Source: Gammaproteobacteria bacterium
GTDB lineage: Bacteria; Pseudomonadota; Gammaproteobacteria; Ga0077536
Direction of reading: 5' to 3'
Length of the DNA: 62,428 bases
Assembly: GCA_016209015.1 (NCBI GenBank)
Contig: JACQWY010000064.1
Location: 1 to 62,428, forward strand
The stretch's first letter is position 1; the number at the start of each line of letters is the position of its first letter. The notes under the pieces were generated by a model that worked only from the letters and a program-made list of their open reading frames with translations, did no database searches and was not told where the DNA came from. A program made the position numbers and the translations under genes. Below are positions 1 through 9,035 of this stretch, piece after piece.

Positions 1-46
1 GGAAAACGTTCTTGGCCAAATCGATGCCGAGGGTAGTAATCTTCAT
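1..46 (-). CDS. IS110/IS1111-family transposase, N-terminus only (runs off window)
   Basis: Fifteen codons are visible, reading MKITTLGIDLAKNVF from the ATG at 46-44. This is the standard start of IS110/IS1111-family DEDD transposases. The Asp in GIDLAK is the first acidic residue of the RuvC-like catalytic fold in that family. The rest of the gene lies to the left of the window, so intactness cannot be judged. Confidence rests on the distinctive N-terminal motif and on the matching 5' non-coding end next to it. Confidence 0.85.
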   Translation of the reverse strand, partial: MKITTLGIDLAKNVF

Positions 47-133
47 GGCGGACGCTCCTACTCGTTGAGTGTTGATTGACATCTCCACTATGGCACCTAG
101 ATGCCGATTAAGAGTGGGAGCGTCCATTCCATT
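1..133 (-). mobile_element. Left (5') end of an IS110/IS1111-family insertion sequence
   Basis: Upstream of the transposase start there is a 9-bp inverted repeat, GGACGCTCC at 50-58 against GGAGCGTCC at 117-125. The element-like sequence stops near 126-133. From 134 the sequence matches one side of a palindromic repeat that is intact at 175-210 and 54538-54573, so the element appears to sit inside such a palindrome. Insertion into REP-like hairpins is well known for this family. The exact border is inferred, because only one end is in the window. Confidence 0.65.
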
Positions 134-210
134 GATTAGCGACAGCGTAATCGGACGTTCGCGCCCCGTGATCCGAACGTCCGATTACGCCTGCGGCTAA
201 TCGGACCTAC
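134..210. repeat. Palindromic dispersed repeat (interrupted copy plus intact copy)
   Basis: The intact unit at 175-210 has arms GTCCGATTA (179-187) and TAATCGGAC (198-206) around the loop CGCCTGCGGC. A partial unit at 134-160 (GATTAGC to CGTAATCGGACGTTC) lacks its left arm, where the insertion sequence begins. The same unit recurs at 54538-54573. Both intact copies lie immediately beyond or over the 3' end of a minus-strand gene, so they could act as transcription terminators or mRNA-stabilising hairpins. Confidence 0.75.
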
Positions 211-218
211 GAATCCCT

Positions 219-866
219 CTATGCGATCCCCGTCCCGTAATAAATCACCGCGAGGAACTGGATCGGCATCTGGATGAGGCGCTCGGGGCCGTGCGGGATG
301 TCGCCGCTGAACGTGAGCGAGTCGCCGGGCTTGAGCACGTAGGTGTGCTGGCCGTGGCGGTACTCGATCCTGCCCTTCAGCATGTAGAGGAATTCCGTCC
401 CGGCGTGCTGGAAGCGCGGAAACACCTCGCTCTGATCGTCGAGCGTGATGAGGAAAGGTTCGAAGAGCTTCTTCGGGCCCTGGTCGTAGGAGAGCAGCTC
501 GTAACTGTGACCGCGCTTCGTGCCGCGACGGACGACCGTCATGCCCTGCCCCGCCGGCACGTAACGCGCGGCGCCGTCCGGCATGTCGTAATCCTTGAAG
601 AGCTGCGAGATCGAGACGTTCACCGCCCGGCAGACGCGCGAGAGCGTGTCGAGGCTCGGCATGACCTGGCCGTTCTCGATGCGGCTCAGCATGCCGCGGC
701 TGATGTCCGAGAGGCGCGAGACGTCCTGGATCGTGAGGTTCTGATCCTGTCTCAGCTTCTTCAGCGCCGCGCCGACGAAGATGCCGAGGTGCGGCAGCTC
801 GCGCGGGCGCGGGCGGTCGCCCGCGCCCGGCGCCTTGCGGGCGACGGCTTTCTTCTTCGTCGCCAT
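219..866 (-). CDS. XRE-family regulator with C-terminal cupin domain
   Basis: This 215-residue protein has a helix-turn-helix of the XRE/Cro type at about residues 32-90 (LTIQDVSRLSDISRGMLSRI) and a small-barrel cupin at about 140-210 with HAGTEFLYMLKG and LKPGDSLTFSG motifs. Such regulators usually sense a small ligand in the cupin and control a neighbouring catabolic or amine-use operon. It is the last gene of the minus-strand NMG operon, starting 10 bp after mgsC stops. Autoregulation of that operon is therefore likely but inferred. A palindrome lies just past its stop. Confidence 0.85.
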   Translation of the reverse strand: MATKKKAVARKAPGAGDRPRPRELPHLGIFVGAALKKLRQDQNLTIQDVSRLSDISRGMLSRIENGQVMPSLDTLSRVCRAVNVSISQLFKDYDMPDGAARYVPAGQGMTVVRRGTKRGHSYELLSYDQGPKKLFEPFLITLDDQSEVFPRFQHAGTEFLYMLKGRIEYRHGQHTYVLKPGDSLTFSGDIPHGPERLIQMPIQFLAVIYYGTGIA

Positions 867-876
867 GCGCCCGGGC

Positions 877-2193
877 TCAGCTCCGGCCCGGGATCCAGCT
901 CGTGCCGGCGAGCGGCACGCCCGCCATCGCCGCCGCTTCCACCGTCAACGCGACGAGATCCTCGGGTTCCAGATTGTGCACGTGCGACTTGCCGCAGGCC
1001 CGCGCGATGATCTGCGTCTCCATGGTGAGCGTGCGCAGATAATTCGCGAGACGGCGGCCGCCGAGTACGGGATCGAGATGTGAAGCGAGATGATCGCTCT
1101 GCGTCGAGATGCCGGCCGGGCACTGGCCCGCGTGCCAGTCGTCGTAGTAGCCGGCACGCGTGCCGAGCTTCTGGTACTCCTGGTCGAGGTGCGGATCGTT
1201 GTCGCCGAGCGCGATCAGCGCCGCGACGCCGATCGACACCGCGTCCGCGCCCATCGCGAGCGCCTTCGCGACGTCCGCGCCCGAACGAATCCCGCCCGAG
1301 ACGATCAACTGCACCTTGCGATGCATGTCGAGCTCGGTCAGCGCCTCGACCGCGAGCCGCACCGCCGGCAGCGTCGGGATGCCGACGTGCTCGATGAACA
1401 CCGTTTGCGTCGCGCCCGTGCCGCCCTGCATGCCGTCGACGACGATGACGTCCGCGCCCGCTTTCACCGCGAGCATGGTGTCGTAGTAGGTGCGGGTCGC
1501 GCCGACCTTGATGTAGATCGGCTTCTGCCAGTCCGTGATTTCGCGGATTTCGCGGATCTTGATTTCGAGATCGTCCGGTCCCGTCCAGTCCGGATGGCGG
1601 CAGGCGCTGCGCTGATCGATGTTCGGCGGCAGATCGCGCATCTCGGCGACGCGCGGGCTGATCTTCTGCCCGAGCAGCATGCCGCCGCCGCCGGGCTTCG
1701 CACCCTGGCCGAGCACGACTTCGATCGCATCGGCCTTGCGGAGGTCGTCCGGGTTCATCCCGTAGCGCGAGGGCAGCACCTGGTAGACGAGCGTCTTCGA
1801 GGACAGCCGCTCTTCCGGCGTCATACCGCCGTCGCCCGTCGTCGTCGACGTCCCGACCGCGGTCGCGCCGCGACCGAGTGCTTCCTTCGCCTGCGCGGAC
1901 AGCGAGCCGAAGCTCATGCCGGCGATGGTTATCGGGATCTTGAGCTCGATCGGCTTCTTCGCATAGCGGGTGCCGAGCACGACGTTCGTGTCGCAGCGCT
2001 CGCGATAGCCTTCGAGCGGATAGCGCGACATGCTCGCGCCGAGGAACACGAGATCGTCGAAATGCGGCACGTAGCGCTTCGCGCCCATGCCGCGGATGTC
2101 GTAGATGCCTTCCGTCGCCGCGCGCTGGATCTCGTGGATCGTGTCGCGGTTGAAGAGATAGGACTCGACGAGGCCGGGATGTTTCGCGGTCAT
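877..2193 (-). CDS. mgsC: N-methylglutamate synthase subunit C (FMN-binding glutamate-synthase-like)
   Basis: This 438-residue protein matches the central FMN-binding barrel domain of glutamate synthase (GltB2/GlxD type). It has MSFGSLS near residue 94, GGGGMLLGQ, the GMQGGTGATQ phosphate-binding stretch and SGGIRSGADVAKA. In the NMG pathway it would transfer the methylamine nitrogen onto glutamate with MgsA and MgsB. Only one cysteine (QCPAGIST) remains of the usual 3Fe-4S ligand cluster of true glutamate synthases, so the cluster may be absent. It is the last enzyme gene of the operon, separated from mgsB by 294 bp that holds an inverted-repeat element. The alternative name glxD reflects the same family. 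Confidence 0.85.
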   Translation of the reverse strand: MTAKHPGLVESYLFNRDTIHEIQRAATEGIYDIRGMGAKRYVPHFDDLVFLGASMSRYPLEGYRERCDTNVVLGTRYAKKPIELKIPITIAGMSFGSLSAQAKEALGRGATAVGTSTTTGDGGMTPEERLSSKTLVYQVLPSRYGMNPDDLRKADAIEVVLGQGAKPGGGGMLLGQKISPRVAEMRDLPPNIDQRSACRHPDWTGPDDLEIKIREIREITDWQKPIYIKVGATRTYYDTMLAVKAGADVIVVDGMQGGTGATQTVFIEHVGIPTLPAVRLAVEALTELDMHRKVQLIVSGGIRSGADVAKALAMGADAVSIGVAALIALGDNDPHLDQEYQKLGTRAGYYDDWHAGQCPAGISTQSDHLASHLDPVLGGRRLANYLRTLTMETQIIARACGKSHVHNLEPEDLVALTVEAAAMAGVPLAGTSWIPGRS

Positions 2194-2487
2194 AGTTCAG
2201 TTCCTTTCCGCAGATGGAGCGGAGTGTAATTCCAGCCTGACGCAAGCGCCGACCGCGGAAATGGGGTCAGAGTCCATTGAGCTCTGCGCTGCGCCGACTT
2301 GGAAACTGACCAAAGCTCAATGGACTCTGACCCCAATTCCCATCGGCACGACGCCCGGCTCGGCTGACGCCGACCCCATTTTTCCGAACGGTCGCCGACG
2401 CGCGTCGCGGCCGGCGGGTGACGCTGCACCCGCGTCGAACCGGCGAACGTCTGCCCCGCAAGGTCGACTGCGCCTGCCATGGCAAGC
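2194..2487. repeat. Operon-internal inverted-repeat element (TGACCCC type)
   Basis: The gap between mgsB and mgsC holds a 24-bp inverted repeat: left arm 2260-2283 and right arm 2314-2337, matching at 23 of 24 positions around a 30-nt spacer. Each arm contains GGGGTCAGAGTCCATTGA. A further partial copy (GACCCCATTTTT) follows near 2371. Related arms occur at 24377-24457 and 39964-40045. It could form a strong hairpin in the mRNA. No gene is seen in this gap. Confidence 0.8.
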
Positions 2488-3207
2488 TCAATACGCATCC
2501 GCATGATCGATGTTGAAGTTGTAGAGCTTGCGGGCCGAGCCGTAGCGGCGGAACTCGCGCGCGTCGGCCGCGATCCCGGCCTTGTCGAGCAGCGCCTGCA
2601 GCTCCTTCACGTGCTCCTCGCGCATCTCCTTCTCGATGCAGTCCGCACCGAGATCCTCGACTTTGCCGCGGACGTAGATCTGCGCCTCGTACAGGGAATC
2701 GCCGAGCGCGTGCCCGGCGTCGCCGCAGACGACGAGCCGCCCGCGCTGCGCCATGAAGCCGCTCATGTGGCCGACCGAGCCCTGCACGACGATGTCCACG
2801 CCCTTCATCGAGATGCCGCAGCGTGCGGCCGCGTTGCCCTCGATGACGACGAGACCGCCGCGGCCCGTGGCGGCAGCCGACTGGCTCGCGCTGCCCTTGA
2901 GACGCACGACGCCGGACATGATGTTCTCGGCGAGGCCGGTCGCGGCATTGCCGTGGATCGTCACCGTCGCGTGCTTGTTCATGCCCGCGCAGTAGTAGCC
3001 GACGTGGCCCATGATCTCGACGTTCGCATTCGCGTCGATGCCGACGGCGAGCGCGTGATCGCCGGCCGCGTTCAGCACTTTCCAATGCGTGACCGGCGCT
3101 GCCGGATCGAGATCGTGCAGCGCCTGGTTCAGGGCCCGCACGTCGCTCTGCTTCAGATCGTGGACGTATTCCGGGAGCTGAGCCGCCCCCGTGCTGTGCT
3201 TGCTCAT
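2488..3207 (-). CDS. mgsB: N-methylglutamate synthase subunit B (GXGXG domain protein)
   Basis: This 239-residue protein matches the C-terminal right-handed beta-helix (GXGXG) domain of glutamate synthase, here a separate subunit (GlxC type). The repeated glycine turns are visible, for example IMGHVGYYCAGM, VVQGSVGHMSGFM and VVCGDAGHALGDS. The domain is structural and holds the other synthase subunits together. The start codon lies 1 bp after the mgsA stop, which suggests translational coupling. No catalytic residues are expected. Confidence 0.85.
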   Translation of the reverse strand: MSKHSTGAAQLPEYVHDLKQSDVRALNQALHDLDPAAPVTHWKVLNAAGDHALAVGIDANANVEIMGHVGYYCAGMNKHATVTIHGNAATGLAENIMSGVVRLKGSASQSAAATGRGGLVVIEGNAAARCGISMKGVDIVVQGSVGHMSGFMAQRGRLVVCGDAGHALGDSLYEAQIYVRGKVEDLGADCIEKEMREEHVKELQALLDKAGIAADAREFRRYGSARKLYNFNIDHADAY

Positions 3208-3208
3208 C

Positions 3209-4150
3209 TCAACTTGCCCTCTGCAGCGGACGGCGATACGTGCCTGCTGCCTTGTGTCCTTCCCAGACGTAGACGGTCGCCGGCTCCGGCTCCCACAGCC
3301 GCGCGGATTCCACCCCCGGCAGGTGCGCGAGCGCGCGATACTCGGACGCCATCGCGACCCACTGCTCCGTCTCCGCCATCACCGCCGGCTTGCAGGCGAT
3401 CGGATCGCGCAGCACCGCGAAGCCGTCGCTGCGGCCGATGCAGAACGTGTAGAAGCCGTCGAGGTCCTCGATGCCGGCGTACAGCGCGTCTTCCAGCGAG
3501 AGCCCCTGCTGCAGCTTCCAGTCGAAGTAGTTCGCCGCGACCTCGGTGTCGTTCTCGGTGCGGAACACCGCGCCGTAGCGCTCGAGGTTCCGGCGCAGGC
3601 GGTTGTGGTTCGACAGCGAGCCGTTGTGCACGAGGCAGAGATCGCTGCCGGTCGAGAACGGATGCGAGCCCGCGGTCGTCACCGCGCTTTCGGTCGCCAT
3701 GCGGGTGTGCCCGATGGCGTGCGTGCCGCCCATGGCTTTCAGATCGAAGAACGCCGCCACTTCCTCCGGCAGGCCGACCTCCTTGTAGATCTCGATGTAG
3801 CGCCCGACGCTCACGACGTTCACCTCGGGCACGAGCGCCGAGATTTCCGCACGCAGCCCGACTTCCTTCGCCGCGAGCACGACGAGGCAGTGCGAATGCA
3901 CGCGTTTGAAGTCGACGTCGACCTTGAAGCGGTCCATCAGCTTCGCGGCGAGCCAGGCCCAGTCGAACGCGAGATCCGGGTGCTGGAGCACGGCCTTGAT
4001 CTCGCCCTCGGGCGCGGGATTGCGGTAGACGGCGAAGCCCGAGCTGTCCGGGCCGCGCTGCGTCATTTCGATCAGCATCGGCTCGAACAATTCGCCGAGC
4101 CGCGCATTGAGCGCGCTGTCTTTGAGATACAAACCGACGATACCACACAT
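3209..4150 (-). CDS. mgsA: N-methylglutamate synthase subunit A (class II glutamine amidotransferase)
   Basis: This 313-residue protein is a class II (Ntn-hydrolase) amidotransferase. It begins MCGIVGLY, so Cys2 would be the N-terminal nucleophile after Met removal. Further family marks are RGPDSSG, GHTRMATES and VHNGSLSNHN. It corresponds to the amidotransferase domain of glutamate synthase as a free subunit (GlxB type). In the NMG pathway it would hydrolyse the gamma-glutamyl amide and pass methylamine on. It starts 12 bp after gmaS stops and is nearly contiguous with mgsB. Confidence 0.85.
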   Translation of the reverse strand: MCGIVGLYLKDSALNARLGELFEPMLIEMTQRGPDSSGFAVYRNPAPEGEIKAVLQHPDLAFDWAWLAAKLMDRFKVDVDFKRVHSHCLVVLAAKEVGLRAEISALVPEVNVVSVGRYIEIYKEVGLPEEVAAFFDLKAMGGTHAIGHTRMATESAVTTAGSHPFSTGSDLCLVHNGSLSNHNRLRRNLERYGAVFRTENDTEVAANYFDWKLQQGLSLEDALYAGIEDLDGFYTFCIGRSDGFAVLRDPIACKPAVMAETEQWVAMASEYRALAHLPGVESARLWEPEPATVYVWEGHKAAGTYRRPLQRAS

Positions 4151-4162
4151 GACGTGAACCTC

Positions 4163-5497
4163 TCAGAAGAACTCGAGATACCGATTGACTTCCCAATCGG
4201 AGACGTGCCTGGAGTAGTCGATCCACTCCATGCGCTTGACCTTGATGAATTCGGAAATGATTTCCGCGCCGAGCGCCTCGACGAAGAACGTGTCCTCCTC
4301 GAGCGCGGCGATCGCCTCGCCGAGATTTTGCGGCAGCACGCCGATGCCGCGCGCCGCGAGATCGGCCTTCGAGAGCTCGTAGAGGTTCTCGTTCTGCGGC
4401 GCGCCCGGATCGATCGCGTTCGCGATGCCGTCGAAGCCGGCGGCGATCACCGCCGCCATCGCGAGATACGGATTGCAGGCCGAATCCGCGAGGCGGTATT
4501 CGAGGCGGCCGTACGGAATGCGGACCATGGAGGTCCGGTTGTTGTCGCCGAACGTGACGTAGGCCGGCGCCCAGGTCGCGCCCGAGAGCGCCTCACCGAC
4601 GACGAGCCGCTTGTAGCTGTTCACCGAGGGCGCGGTCAGCGCCGTCAGCGCGCGGGCGTGCTTCAGGATCCCGCCGAGGAACTGGTAGCCGAGCTTCGAG
4701 AGCCCCATGCCGTACTTGTCGGAGTCGTCGTGGAACGCGTTGTCGGATTCCGCGTTCGCGAGCGAGATGTGCATGTGCATGCCGCTGCCCGTGCGGCTGC
4801 GGAAGGGCTTCGCCATGAACGTGCAGATGAGTCCGTCCTCGCGTGCGATCTCGCTCGCCGCCATGCGGAAGAAGACGTGCCGGTCGGCGGTCGTGAGCGC
4901 ATCGGAATACGTGTAGTTGATTTCGAACTGGCCGTTCGCGTCCTCGTGATCGATCTGGTAGACGTCGATGCCGACAGCGATCATCGCCTCGACGAGCTTC
5001 TCGAGCGTGGCCCGGCTGCGCGAGAGACCCTTGTAGTCGTAGCAGGGCTTCTCGAGCGTATCCGTATCGTCGGCCGGCGCGATCGAGCCGTCCGGTCTCC
5101 GTTTCAGGAACATGAACTCGGGCTCGGTGCCGACGTTCACGGTGTAGCCCAGCTTCTTCACCGCGGCGAGCTGCCTCTTCAGCACGTAGCGCGTGTCATA
5201 GGGATAGACCTCGCCGCGCACGCGTGCGTCGCAGACGATGCGCGCATAGCCCGGTTGCCAGGGCACGAGCGAGAGCGTCGAGAGATCGCCCACGGCCATG
5301 TAGTCGGGACTGTGCGGTCCCATGCCGAGACCCCAGGCCGCGAAGCCGGCGAATCCGGCGCCGCCCTTCAGGATGTCCTCGAAGTGCGCGACGGGCACGG
5401 ACTTCGTCTTCGCCGCGCCGTGGATGTCCACGAATTGCGCGAGGACGTAGCGGACGCCGTTGTCCTTCAGGAACTGTTTCGCTTGCTCCAGATTCAT
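4163..5497 (-). CDS. gmaS: Gamma-glutamylmethylamide synthetase (type III glutamine synthetase-like)
   Basis: This 444-residue protein is a glutamine synthetase homologue of the GlnT/GmaS group. Visible marks include EPEFMFL, the QFEINY metal/glutamate region, [16 protein letters not shown] and the ATP/glutamate loop [11 protein letters not shown]. GmaS ligates methylamine to glutamate with ATP, the first NMG step. True ammonium-using GlnT cannot be excluded from sequence alone, but the flanking mgd and mgs genes favour GmaS. Its ATG at 5497 overlaps the mgdD stop (ATGA). Confidence 0.8.
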   Translation of the reverse strand: MNLEQAKQFLKDNGVRYVLAQFVDIHGAAKTKSVPVAHFEDILKGGAGFAGFAAWGLGMGPHSPDYMAVGDLSTLSLVPWQPGYARIVCDARVRGEVYPYDTRYVLKRQLAAVKKLGYTVNVGTEPEFMFLKRRPDGSIAPADDTDTLEKPCYDYKGLSRSRATLEKLVEAMIAVGIDVYQIDHEDANGQFEINYTYSDALTTADRHVFFRMAASEIAREDGLICTFMAKPFRSRTGSGMHMHISLANAESDNAFHDDSDKYGMGLSKLGYQFLGGILKHARALTALTAPSVNSYKRLVVGEALSGATWAPAYVTFGDNNRTSMVRIPYGRLEYRLADSACNPYLAMAAVIAAGFDGIANAIDPGAPQNENLYELSKADLAARGIGVLPQNLGEAIAALEEDTFFVEALGAEIISEFIKVKRMEWIDYSRHVSDWEVNRYLEFF

Positions 5498-6153
5498 GAC
5501 TGTCCCTCTTCGGTGAGATGAGCGGAAAAGAAGTCGTCGAGACCGAACAGCGCCCCACCCGCCTCGCGCACGAGCGCGAGCAGCGTGCCGAACACGAACG
5601 TCGCGTCGGCCGGCGCGCAGCCCACGCGCCAGTGCGCGCGCGGCGCCGGCAGCGCGCGCAGCCAGCATTCGTTGCCGGCGAGCAGCACGGGCACGAACGC
5701 GTCCGGGGCGAACTGATCGAGATCCGTCGCCGTCAGCTCGGCGAACATGGCCCGCACGCCGGCGCCGCCGAGCGCGATCTCGACGCACTCGTGATCGAAG
5801 GCGTGCACGTCGTCACGGCCGGCAGGGGTCGCGAGCGCGTCGGGCAAGGGCGTCGCGCCACCCGCCGAGACGAGCCATTCACGCGGTCCGGTGTGCGCGA
5901 CCCAGCCGTCGCGGCCGAACGCAGCCCAGGCGCAGAGCTCCGGCGTCGGCAGACCGAGCGCCGCGAGCCAGGCGCCGGCACCCGCACCGCACACGTAGCG
6001 CCGCGCGAGCGGACTCAGATCCGCGATGAACGGCGCGCCTTCGAACGCGAGGCGGCGCGTGCCGCCCGTCCGCATCGGCGTATCGACGGTCGGTGCGAAG
6101 CCGTCGGCGCCGTAGAAGCCGGCGAGCGGGCTCGTGCGAGCGAGATCGTTCAT
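5494..6153 (-). CDS. mgdD: N-methylglutamate dehydrogenase / sarcosine oxidase gamma subunit
   Basis: This 219-residue protein is of the SoxG type. Marks include the central GPREWLV stretch, typical of the gamma subunit and shared with the T-protein fold, and the [13 protein letters not shown] region. It has no catalytic residues of its own and completes the heterotetramer. The ATG at 6153 overlaps the mgdC stop by ATGA, and its own stop overlaps the gmaS start by ATGA, so translation of the three genes is probably coupled. Gene naming follows the NMG context; soxG is the homologue. Confidence 0.8.
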   Translation of the reverse strand: MNDLARTSPLAGFYGADGFAPTVDTPMRTGGTRRLAFEGAPFIADLSPLARRYVCGAGAGAWLAALGLPTPELCAWAAFGRDGWVAHTGPREWLVSAGGATPLPDALATPAGRDDVHAFDHECVEIALGGAGVRAMFAELTATDLDQFAPDAFVPVLLAGNECWLRALPAPRAHWRVGCAPADATFVFGTLLALVREAGGALFGLDDFFSAHLTEEGQS

Positions 6154-9035
6154 GCGCCTCCTTCCGCCTTCTGGCGCGCGTTGTCCGGATCGTAGAACGG
6201 CAAGGCCACGACGCGCGCACCGACGAGCGTGCCGTTCGTCAGCCGGAACGTCAGCGGCGTGTCGAGCGCCGCATGCGTCTTGTCGAGCATCGCGATGCCG
6301 ACCGTGCGATCGAGCGTCGGACTGAAGCCGACGCTCGTCACGCGCCCGACGATGTCCCTGCCGGCGATCGCGAGATGACTCTCCTCCAGCGGCAGCCGCG
6401 GATCGCGATGCTCGGTCGTGAAGCCGACCGTCATGCGCGTCGCGCGATCCTTCAGGTACTCGAGCGCGGCGCGCCCGACGAAGCGCGGCTTCGCGAGACT
6501 CACCGTCCAGGCGAGGTTCGTCTCGTACGGATGCGTCACGCCGTCCGTGTCCTGACCGACGATCAGATGCCCCTTCTCGAGCCGGAGGAGGCGCTGCGCC
6601 TCGACACCGAACGGGCATATCCCGAAGGCCTGTCCGCGCGTCAGCAGCTCGCGCCACAGCGCACCGGCCGCCGAGGGCGGCAGATGGATCTCGAAGCCGA
6701 CTTCGCCGACGAAGCCGACCCGCATGAAGCGCGCCGGCACGCCGCCGATCTTCGCCTCGCGGGCGGCGAGGAACGGGAACGCCGCGGCACCGAGATCGAT
6801 GTCGACGAGCGGCTGCAGCAGCTCGCGCGTGCGCGGCCCGGCGACGTTGATCGCAGCCATGTGACGCGTGCGATCGACGACTTCGACGTCGAGCTTCGCG
6901 AACGCCGCGAGCTGCTTCAAACTGCGGTACGTCGCGAGCGCGTGCCCCGTGCCGGCCGTGAGGTAGTAGTGCCGCTCGCCGAAGCGTCCGAGCACACCGT
7001 CGTCCGCGATCGTGCCCTTGTGATCCGTCATCACCATGTAGCGCGTCATGCCGACGCGGAGCTTCGTCTGATCCGAGGTGTAGGCGAGGTTCAGGAGCTC
7101 GAGCGCATCGCGTCCGAACACCTCGATCTTGCCGAGCGTCCCGACGTCGATGAGGCCGACGCGCTCGCGCACCGCGAGATATTCCTCGCGCACCGGATCG
7201 CCCGGCGCGCCGCGGCGGTAGCGCGCGGGACGGTTCCAGCTCCCCGCCTCCATCCACTGCACGCCGGCCGCCTCGTGCTCGGCGACGAGCGGCGTCTCGA
7301 GCACGAGCCGGCGCCGGCGGCCCGCCAGCGCACCGAGGGCGACCGGCTGATAGAACGGCCGCGCCGTCGGCGTGCCGGCCTGCTCGAGCGTCTGACCGTG
7401 ATACCCGGCGAGAAAGCGCGAGGCGTTCAGATGCGAGTGCTTGCCCTGGCTCGGCCCCATGCCGTTCGTCGTGAAGCGCTTCAGCAACTCCACGTTGTCG
7501 AAGCCCTCGCGACACGCCGTGCGCAGATCGTGGAGCTGGATGTCCTCGTCGAAGTCGACGAAGTTCTTGCGCTTCGGATGCTCGAACAGCGGCTGCGGAT
7601 GCGACTGGCGGACATTCGTGCGCGGTGGGCGCGGTGCGCCTGCCGTCGGGATGCCGAGCGTGCCGAGCACTTCCGCCGCGGCCGCGCGGCCGTCGGCGAT
7701 GCGGGCGTCGAGCTCGAACACGCCGTTCACGCGTCCCGCGGCATAGAGGCCCGCCGGCAACCCGGCCGGCACCATTTGCCCGACCGCCGCATCGAACGCG
7801 AAGCGCGCGCGGAGCTGATGCAGGAGCTGCGCCGCCGGTGCGTAACCGACGCTCACGAGCAGCCCGTCGCAGGGCAGCCGCTGCGGCGTCGCGCCCGGGC
7901 TCGCGCCCAGCGGCAGCACCTCGACTTCGACGAGCCGCCCGTCGCGGCCCTGCGCGGCGTGCACGAACGAGCGGCCGACGACGCGGAGGCCGGCGGCCTG
8001 CGCGAGGCCGGCGAGCTCACCGCGCGACTCGGGATCCTCGAGATCCACGATCGCCTCGATGCCGACGCCGTGCTGCTTCAGATCGATCGCCGCGCGGTAC
8101 GCTTCCGGATTACCGGCGAGCACGACGGCGCGGCTGCACGGCGCAACCGCGTAACGATGCACGAGCCGCTGTGCCGCGCCGGTCGTCATCACGCCCGGCA
8201 GATCGTTGTTGTGGAACACCGCCGGCTGCTCGAGGACACCGGTCGCGATGACGATCGCGCGCGCCGTCACGGCGCTCAGCCGATCGGGACGCACCACCGG
8301 GCATTCGAGATCGCCGTAGAGACCGACCGCGGTGGCTCCGGTCCAGACTTCGACGCCGTCGAGCGCGGCAACGCTGTCCGCGAGGAACGCTTGCGCCGCC
8401 GGCTCGTCCGCCTGCGCATAGCCGAGGCTGCCGCCCACGCGCGCGTTCTCGTCGGCGACGATGACGCGCAGGCCGCGACCGGCGAGTGCGGCAGCGGCGG
8501 CGAGACCGGCCGCGCCCGCGCCGACCACGAGCACGTCGCAGTACTCGCGCACGAACGGCAGACGATCGCGCGGCTGACCGACCGCGACGCGGCCGAGGCC
8601 CGAGGCGTGGCGGATCAATTTCTCGAAGTACGGGAAGAGACGCCGCGGCTTGTGGCCGATCTTGTAATAGAACCCGACCGGCAGGAACGGCGCGAGCCAG
8701 CCGAGGTGGCGGCCGAAGTCGCGCTCGAGTCCGCCCGTCGTGTTCACCGCGCTGTAGATCTCGCCCGCGACCGGCGCCTCGACGTCGGCGCGGATGTTGA
8801 TGCGCGAGGCCGTCTCGACGATGACGTTCGCGTCGTGGTTCGCGAGCGAGAACACGCCGCGCGGCCGGTGATACTTGAAGCTCCGGCCGAGCATCGTGCG
8901 GCCCGCGGCGATGAGCGCGCTCGTGATGACGTCGCCCTCGAACGCCCGATACGTCGCGCCCTCGAACGAGAACGTGAGCTCGCGGCTGCGGTCGATCCAT
9001 TCGCCGGCGACCGGCGGCAGTCGGCGCGCGCTCAT
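6150..9035 (-). CDS. mgdC: N-methylglutamate dehydrogenase / sarcosine oxidase alpha subunit
   Basis: This 961-residue protein is of the SoxA type. It has an N-terminal ferredoxin-like region, a Rossmann fold at about residues 165-180 (VVGAGAAGLAAAAAL) for NAD, and a C-terminal aminomethyltransferase (GCV_T) half from about residue 590, including DHKGTIADDG, VGEVGFEIHLP and RLEKGHLIVGQDTDG. Such subunits pass the formaldehyde-level carbon to tetrahydrofolate as the N-methyl group is oxidised. The start at 9035 is chosen because it overlaps the mgdB stop (ATGA). An upstream extension of the frame is antisense noise. Confidence 0.85.
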   Translation of the reverse strand: MSARRLPPVAGEWIDRSRELTFSFEGATYRAFEGDVITSALIAAGRTMLGRSFKYHRPRGVFSLANHDANVIVETASRINIRADVEAPVAGEIYSAVNTTGGLERDFGRHLGWLAPFLPVGFYYKIGHKPRRLFPYFEKLIRHASGLGRVAVGQPRDRLPFVREYCDVLVVGAGAAGLAAAAALAGRGLRVIVADENARVGGSLGYAQADEPAAQAFLADSVAALDGVEVWTGATAVGLYGDLECPVVRPDRLSAVTARAIVIATGVLEQPAVFHNNDLPGVMTTGAAQRLVHRYAVAPCSRAVVLAGNPEAYRAAIDLKQHGVGIEAIVDLEDPESRGELAGLAQAAGLRVVGRSFVHAAQGRDGRLVEVEVLPLGASPGATPQRLPCDGLLVSVGYAPAAQLLHQLRARFAFDAAVGQMVPAGLPAGLYAAGRVNGVFELDARIADGRAAAAEVLGTLGIPTAGAPRPPRTNVRQSHPQPLFEHPKRKNFVDFDEDIQLHDLRTACREGFDNVELLKRFTTNGMGPSQGKHSHLNASRFLAGYHGQTLEQAGTPTARPFYQPVALGALAGRRRRLVLETPLVAEHEAAGVQWMEAGSWNRPARYRRGAPGDPVREEYLAVRERVGLIDVGTLGKIEVFGRDALELLNLAYTSDQTKLRVGMTRYMVMTDHKGTIADDGVLGRFGERHYYLTAGTGHALATYRSLKQLAAFAKLDVEVVDRTRHMAAINVAGPRTRELLQPLVDIDLGAAAFPFLAAREAKIGGVPARFMRVGFVGEVGFEIHLPPSAAGALWRELLTRGQAFGICPFGVEAQRLLRLEKGHLIVGQDTDGVTHPYETNLAWTVSLAKPRFVGRAALEYLKDRATRMTVGFTTEHRDPRLPLEESHLAIAGRDIVGRVTSVGFSPTLDRTVGIAMLDKTHAALDTPLTFRLTNGTLVGARVVALPFYDPDNARQKAEGGA

